Below, piece by piece: positions 58,866 through 64,000 of a stretch of DNA of 64,000 nt; position 1 is the first letter of the stretch, and the number at the start of each line of letters is the position of its first letter. Both the position numbers and the translations under genes were made by a program. The notes under the pieces are model-generated. The model was not told where the DNA came from. It was given only the letters and a program-made list of their open reading frames with translations, and searched no databases. The DNA comes from Rhabditoides inermis (Eukaryota > Nematoda > Chromadorea > Rhabditida > Rhabditidae). The stretch is from NCBI GenBank assembly GCA_963966185.1, contig CAWZYM010000301.1, positions 248,001-312,000 on the forward strand, given 5' to 3'.

Positions 58866-59776
58866 GAATAAAGAGGGATGAGAAAAGGAGAGGGATGAGA
58901 AAAGGAGGTTACATAGTATTCCGCCTCGCCTCACTTCCCTGATTGAATATAGAATGTCGTTAGTGCATACAGTTTTATTTGTATTGTATTTGCTCAGGAT
59001 ATAGAATTTGCACCGTTTGTTGGAAGTGTGGTGAGCTGTTTCGTAGTGCATGGTAATGTTCTCGCTCATTTGCACAGTTTACTGTCTCTTTCTCTGGCAT
59101 CAGACAGACTGGCAGCTGGCGTACTCTCACCTCGCCACACTCTCTCGTCGCGGGGCAATAAAGTGGCGTCGATTAGAGGAATTTAATTGATAGCGAGCGT
59201 CAGAGGTCACAAAAAGATGCCAATTTCGGTAGAAGTGTAGTGGCCACCTATTTGCATGTTGTAGTAAAGGGAGACCTTACACGATTGCCTAGTTTTCTTG
59301 AACAGCCCGCGACAACTGTTTGGTGTCGCCTCGCCTCGACTAAATCACTTCGTGAAAGGAAACCAGGAGGAGTTATAAAAAGATTACGGGCAGATTTGTA
59401 GGTGAGGGAGTGTAGAGGAGTGACGTGAAAACCGTTTTTCGATAGCTGAAGTCTGCGATTCGCAGTACTCGTTCTTGTAAGGTCTACTCGCCGCACCCGA
59501 TTCGTCAGTGACCCGTCTCTTCATCTGACACACTATCTCGCTGCTTTTCTGTCTGACTCTCTCGGATTACGCGCTATTTCGTCGGACCTTCTTGAGCTTA
59601 TAGCTCCGCGGATATGAGAGATAAAGATCTGAAAATTGGAATCCTGCATCTCGGGACCGAGACCATCGGATCGATGTCACGTTTGGCTAGATAGGAGTAG
59701 TGGGTGGCACGGTAGAGCGATGGACGTACGGAAACCATAGGGCATTTTGCACAGCCAGGCGCAGCGGGCGCTGCGA
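58806..59776 (+). repeat. GA tract and core 15 (tail type III)
   Basis: GA tract 58822-58865, core from 58907. The tail and linker match core 3 (TTTTGCACAGCCAGGCGCAGCG and the CGCAGCG/CGCTGCG palindrome) although the body is closer to cores 8 and 10, so the core looks mosaic. Minus-strand 82-codon frame at 59248-59496. Confidence 0.87.
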
Positions 59777-60065
59777 CTAGCGCGCTTCGCGCGCTAGAAA
59801 TATAGGTATAAAATAAAGTAGAAAATTATCTATCGATTGATATATAGATTGACTTGATATGTGCTCTAGAAGTGCCATTAGGAACTGTGCTAGAAGTGCT
59901 GTTGTCAGAGTATTCCGGTAGATGATTGATCTTTATTTATTTCCTTTATTTTAAATTTTTTTCAGTAATTTCAAATAAATAGAAAGTGTCATAGTCTATC
60001 AGTATCTGGTTGATAGTATCTTGACTGCTTTTCTACAGATATTGTTATTACTATGCTCATAAAAG
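59777..60065 (+). repeat. unit hairpin (59777-59797) and head spacer
   Basis: Perfect hairpin; spacer with GTGCTCTAGAAGTGCCATTAG and a shortened ATAGTATCTTGACTGC. Confidence 0.9.
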
Positions 60066-61480
60066 GCGGTCCGGCACACTCCGCGCGCCTCCGCGGTCAA
60101 AGTATATCAGTAGATCAGTTATAATGAGAATATATTGATCACTGCTACTGATATGCATTCTCTCCTACTCTCTGATTTTTCACTCTCTCGTATGCACATA
60201 AAAAGCGCTCCGGCACGCTTCGCCCGCCTTCGCGGTCAAAGCCGATCAGTAGAACAGTAATCATAATAATACATTGATCACTGATACTGATATGCATTTT
60301 ATCCGACTCTCTGTTTTTTTTTACTTTTTCGTATGCACATAGAAGGCGCTCCGGCACGCTTCGCGCGCCTTCGCGGTCAAAGCCGATCAGTAGATCAGTA
60401 ATTATAATAATACATTGATCACTGATACTGATATGCATTTTCTCCGACTCTCTGATCTTTTACTCTTTCGTTTGCACATTGAGGGCGCTCCGGCACGCTT
60501 CGCGCGCCTCCGCGGTCAAAGTCGATCAGTAGATCAGTAATTATAATAATACATTGATCACTGATACTGATATGCATTTTCTCCGACTCTCTGATCTTTT
60601 ACTCTTTCGTTTGCACATTGAGGGCGCTCCGGCACGCTTCGCGCGCCTCCGCGGTCAAAGCCGATCAGTAGATCAATAATTATAATAATATATTGATCAC
60701 TGGTACTGATATGCATTCTCTCCTACTCTCTGATCTTTCACTCTCTCGTATGTACATAGAAAGCGCTCCGGCACGCTTCGCGCGCCTCCGCGGTCAAAGT
60801 CGATCAGTATATCAGTAATTATAATAATACATTGATCACTGATACTGATATGCATTTTCTCCGACTCTGTGATTTTTTACTCTCTCGTATGCACATAGAA
60901 GGCGCTCCGGCACGCTTCGCGCGCCTCCGCGGTCAAAGCCGATCAGTAGATCAGTAATTATAATAATACATTGATCACTGATACTGATATGCATTTTCTC
61001 CGACTCTCTGATTTTTTACTCTTTCGTATGCACATAGAAGGCGCTCCGGCACGCTTCGCGCGCCTCCGCGGTCAAAGCCGATCAGTAGATCAGTAATTAT
61101 AAAAATACATTGATCACTGATACTGATATGCATTTTCTCCGACTCTCTGATTTTTTACTCTTTCGTATGCACATAGAAGGCGCTCCGGCACGCTTCGCGC
61201 GCCTCCGCGGTCAAAGCCGATCAGTAGATCAGTAATTATAAAAATACATTGATCACTGATACTGATATGCATTTTCTCCGACTCTATGATTTTTTACTCT
61301 TTCGTAAGCACATAGAAAGCGCTCCGGCACGCTCCGCGCGCCTACGCGGTCAAAGCCGATCAGTAGATCAGTAATTTTAAAAATATATTTATCACTGATA
61401 CTGATATGCATTTTCTCCGACTCTATGATCTTTCACTCTCTCGTATGCACACAGAGGGCGCTCCGGCACACTCCGCGGTA
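60066..61480 (+). repeat. satellite A array, about 10 monomers
   Basis: Homogeneous runs: monomers at about 60900-61310 are close copies with TTTTTTACTCTTTCGTATGC. Minus-strand frame 60145-60438 is satellite read-through. Confidence 0.92.
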
Positions 61481-61607
61481 AAAGCCTATCAGTAGCTGGT
61501 TGACTGTTGACAATTACTATTTATTATAGATACAAGTATAATTTATAGTTATCACTGGTCTAATAATATAAAATATAAAAGAGAGAAAGAAAGAGAGAGA
61601 GAAAAAG

Positions 61608-61654
<47 letters not shown>

Positions 61655-61826
61655 AGGAGGAGCAGCTGGTTGACAATTATTATTGATTTTAGATCCAAGT
61701 AGACTTCATAGTTATCACTAATCTAAAGTCATAATATAAGAGAGAGATAGAGGAAGAGAGAGAGAGAGGGAGAGAGAGAGAGAGACGAAAATGATGGATG
61801 AGAAAAGGAATGGGATGAGAAAAGGA
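61481..61826 (+). repeat. double array end with two GA tracts
   Basis: Terminal half-monomer with a local duplication (GGTTGACTGTTGACAATT), GA tracts at about 61576-61655 and 61738-61795. Confidence 0.86.
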
Positions 61827-62680
61827 GGTTACATAGTATTTCGCCTCGCCTCACTTCTATGATTGAATATAGAAGGATGTGAGTGCATATAGTAATGTTT
61901 TATTGTATTTCCTCAAAATATAGTAATCGCGCAGTTTGTTGGAGTGTGGTGAGCTGTTTCGTAGTGCGTGGTGATGTTCTCGGTCGTTTGCACAATTGAC
62001 TGTCTCTTTCTCTGACATCAGACAGACTGGCAGCTGGCGCACTCTCACCTCGCCACACTCTCTCGTCGCGGGGCAATAAAGTGGCGTCGATTAGAGGAAT
62101 TTAATTGATAGCGAGCGTCAGAGGTCACAAAAAGATGCAAATTTTCGTAGAAGTGTAGTGGCCACCTATTTGCATGTTGTAGTAAAGGGAGACCTTACAC
62201 GGTTGCCTAGTTTTCTTGAACAGCAAGCGACAACTGTTTGGTGTCGCCTCGCCTCGATTAAATCACTTCGTGAAAGAAAACCAGGAGGTGTTATAAAAAG
62301 ATTACGGGCAGATTTGTAGGTAAGGGAGTGTAGAGGAGTGACGTCGAAACCGTTTCTCGATAGCAGAAGTCTGCGATTCGCAGTACTCGTTCTTGTAAGG
62401 TCTACTCGCCGCAGCCGATTTGCCAGTGACCCGTCTCTTCATCTGACACACTATTTCGCCGCTTTTGTGTCTGACTCTCTCTGATCACGCGCTATTTCGT
62501 CGGACATTCTTGAGCTTATAGCTCCGCGGATATGAGAGATAAAGATCTGAAAATTGGAATCCTGCATCTCGGGACCGAGACCATCGGATCGATGTCACGT
62601 TTGGCTAGATAGGAGTAGTGGGTGGCGCGGTAGAGCGATGGACGTACAGACACCATAGGGCATTTTACACTTACACCAGA
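61827..62680 (+). repeat. core 16 (tail type III)
   Basis: Private changes: AACAGCAAGCGACAAC and GATCACGCGC. TATAAAAAG is intact. Linker TTACACCAGA as in cores 9 and 14. The minus-strand core frame is open but lacks the usual start codon. Confidence 0.87.
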
Positions 62681-63212
<532 letters not shown>

Positions 63213-64000
63213 GGCACGCTACCGCGTGCCTCCGCGCTCAAAGCCTATCAGTAGATCAAAAATAATAATATATTGATCACTGATACTGTTTTGCGTTTTC
63301 TCCGACTCTCTGATATTTCACTCTCTCGTATGCACATAGGAGGCGCTCCGGCACGCTCTGCGCGCCTCCGCGTTAAAACTCTATCAGTACATCAGTAATT
63401 ATAATAATACATTGATCACTGATACAGATATGCATTTTCTCATACTTTCTGATCTTTCACTTTCTCGTCATAAAATCTCTACTCTCGCCTACGATCATAG
63501 ATAGCCGCTCCGCGCGCCTCCGCGGTCAAAATCTATCAGTAGCTGGTTGACAATGATTAGTTATCACGGATCTAATATTATAAAATCTCTACTCTCGCCA
63601 TTGATCACAGACAGCCGCTCCGCGCGCCTCAGCGGTCAAATTCTATCAGTAGGTGGTTGACAATGATTAGTTATCACGGATCTAATATTATAAAACATCT
63701 ACTCTCGCCTTTGATCACAGACAGCCGCTCCGCGCGCCTCAGCGGTCAAATTCTATCAGTAGCTGGTTGACAATGATTAGTCATCACGGATCTAATATTA
63801 TAAAATCTCTACTCTCGCCTTTGATCACAGACAGCCGCTCCGCGCGCCTCCGCGGTCAAACTCTATCAGTAGCTGGTTGACAATGATTAGTTATCACGGA
63901 TCTAATATTATAAAACATCTACTCTCGCCTTTGATCACAGACAGCCGCTCCGCGCCCCTCAGCGGTCAAATTCTATCAGTAGCTGGTTGACAATGATTAG
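63213..64000 (+). repeat. two A monomers, then satellite B array to window end
   Basis: Palindrome GGCACGC-TACC-GCGTGCC at 63213-63230 opens the array. A monomers run to about 63465, then 110-bp B monomers (about five) continue past the end of the window. The A to B order matches 9.5 and 18.8 kb. Confidence 0.9.

Overview
This 64 kb window is repetitive, gene-poor eukaryotic DNA. I find no supportable protein-coding gene, tRNA, rRNA or autonomous transposon. Long GA/CT microsatellites, tandem satellites, an AT-rich background with sharply GC-rich palindromes, and the lack of bacterial gene density point to a nuclear genome. An insect or other invertebrate is my best guess, but no sequence here proves it. 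Open frames of 60-165 codons are by-products of satellite, GA tract or repeated core sequence.

Positions 1-3817 are a left flank with its own older repeats: a 129-bp tandem pair, a 773-bp direct repeat at an 883-bp offset, a cluster of GC hairpins (1899-2004), and AT-rich sequence. It ends in a terminal motif (GACACCATAG or GACCATAG followed by an ATTTTA-type tail) related to the one that closes every later unit.

From 3818 to the window end the DNA is a one-directional chain of composite units. Each unit has the same order on the + strand: (1) a perfect GC hairpin (9-bp stem CTAGCGCGC, 3-nt loop TTC); (2) a head spacer of about 250 bp, some with a CT tract; (3) an array of satellite monomers, either family A (about 139 bp), family B (110 bp) or an A/B hybrid C (about 115 bp), all sharing one GC-rich block; (4) a terminal half-monomer and a (GA)n tract; (5) a conserved core of about 0.85 kb ending GGACAGACACCATAGGGCATTTT; (6) a variable linker and the next hairpin. 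There are 16 cores (one truncated) and 14 unit hairpins. No unit is inverted.

Several kilobase-scale duplicates are nearly identical: 10.4-11.7 with 13.8-15.1 kb; 24.1-28.1 with 49.8-53.8 kb, plus a partial third copy at 43.3-44.4; 34.2-39.6 with 44.4-49.8 kb; 32.5-36.9 with 53.8-57.9 kb; 22.3-24.1 with 30.7-32.4 kb. The most striking observation is that many of the points where one duplicate's identity gives way to another's lie inside, or within about 12 bp of, the unit hairpin. This suggests that the hairpin, or the homology around it, is a recombination or template-switch site that shuffles whole cassettes. The main alternative is assembly switching between near-identical repeats. The core carries a series of short perfect palindromes, and some differences between copies fall in their loops, so a structured RNA or DNA element is possible.
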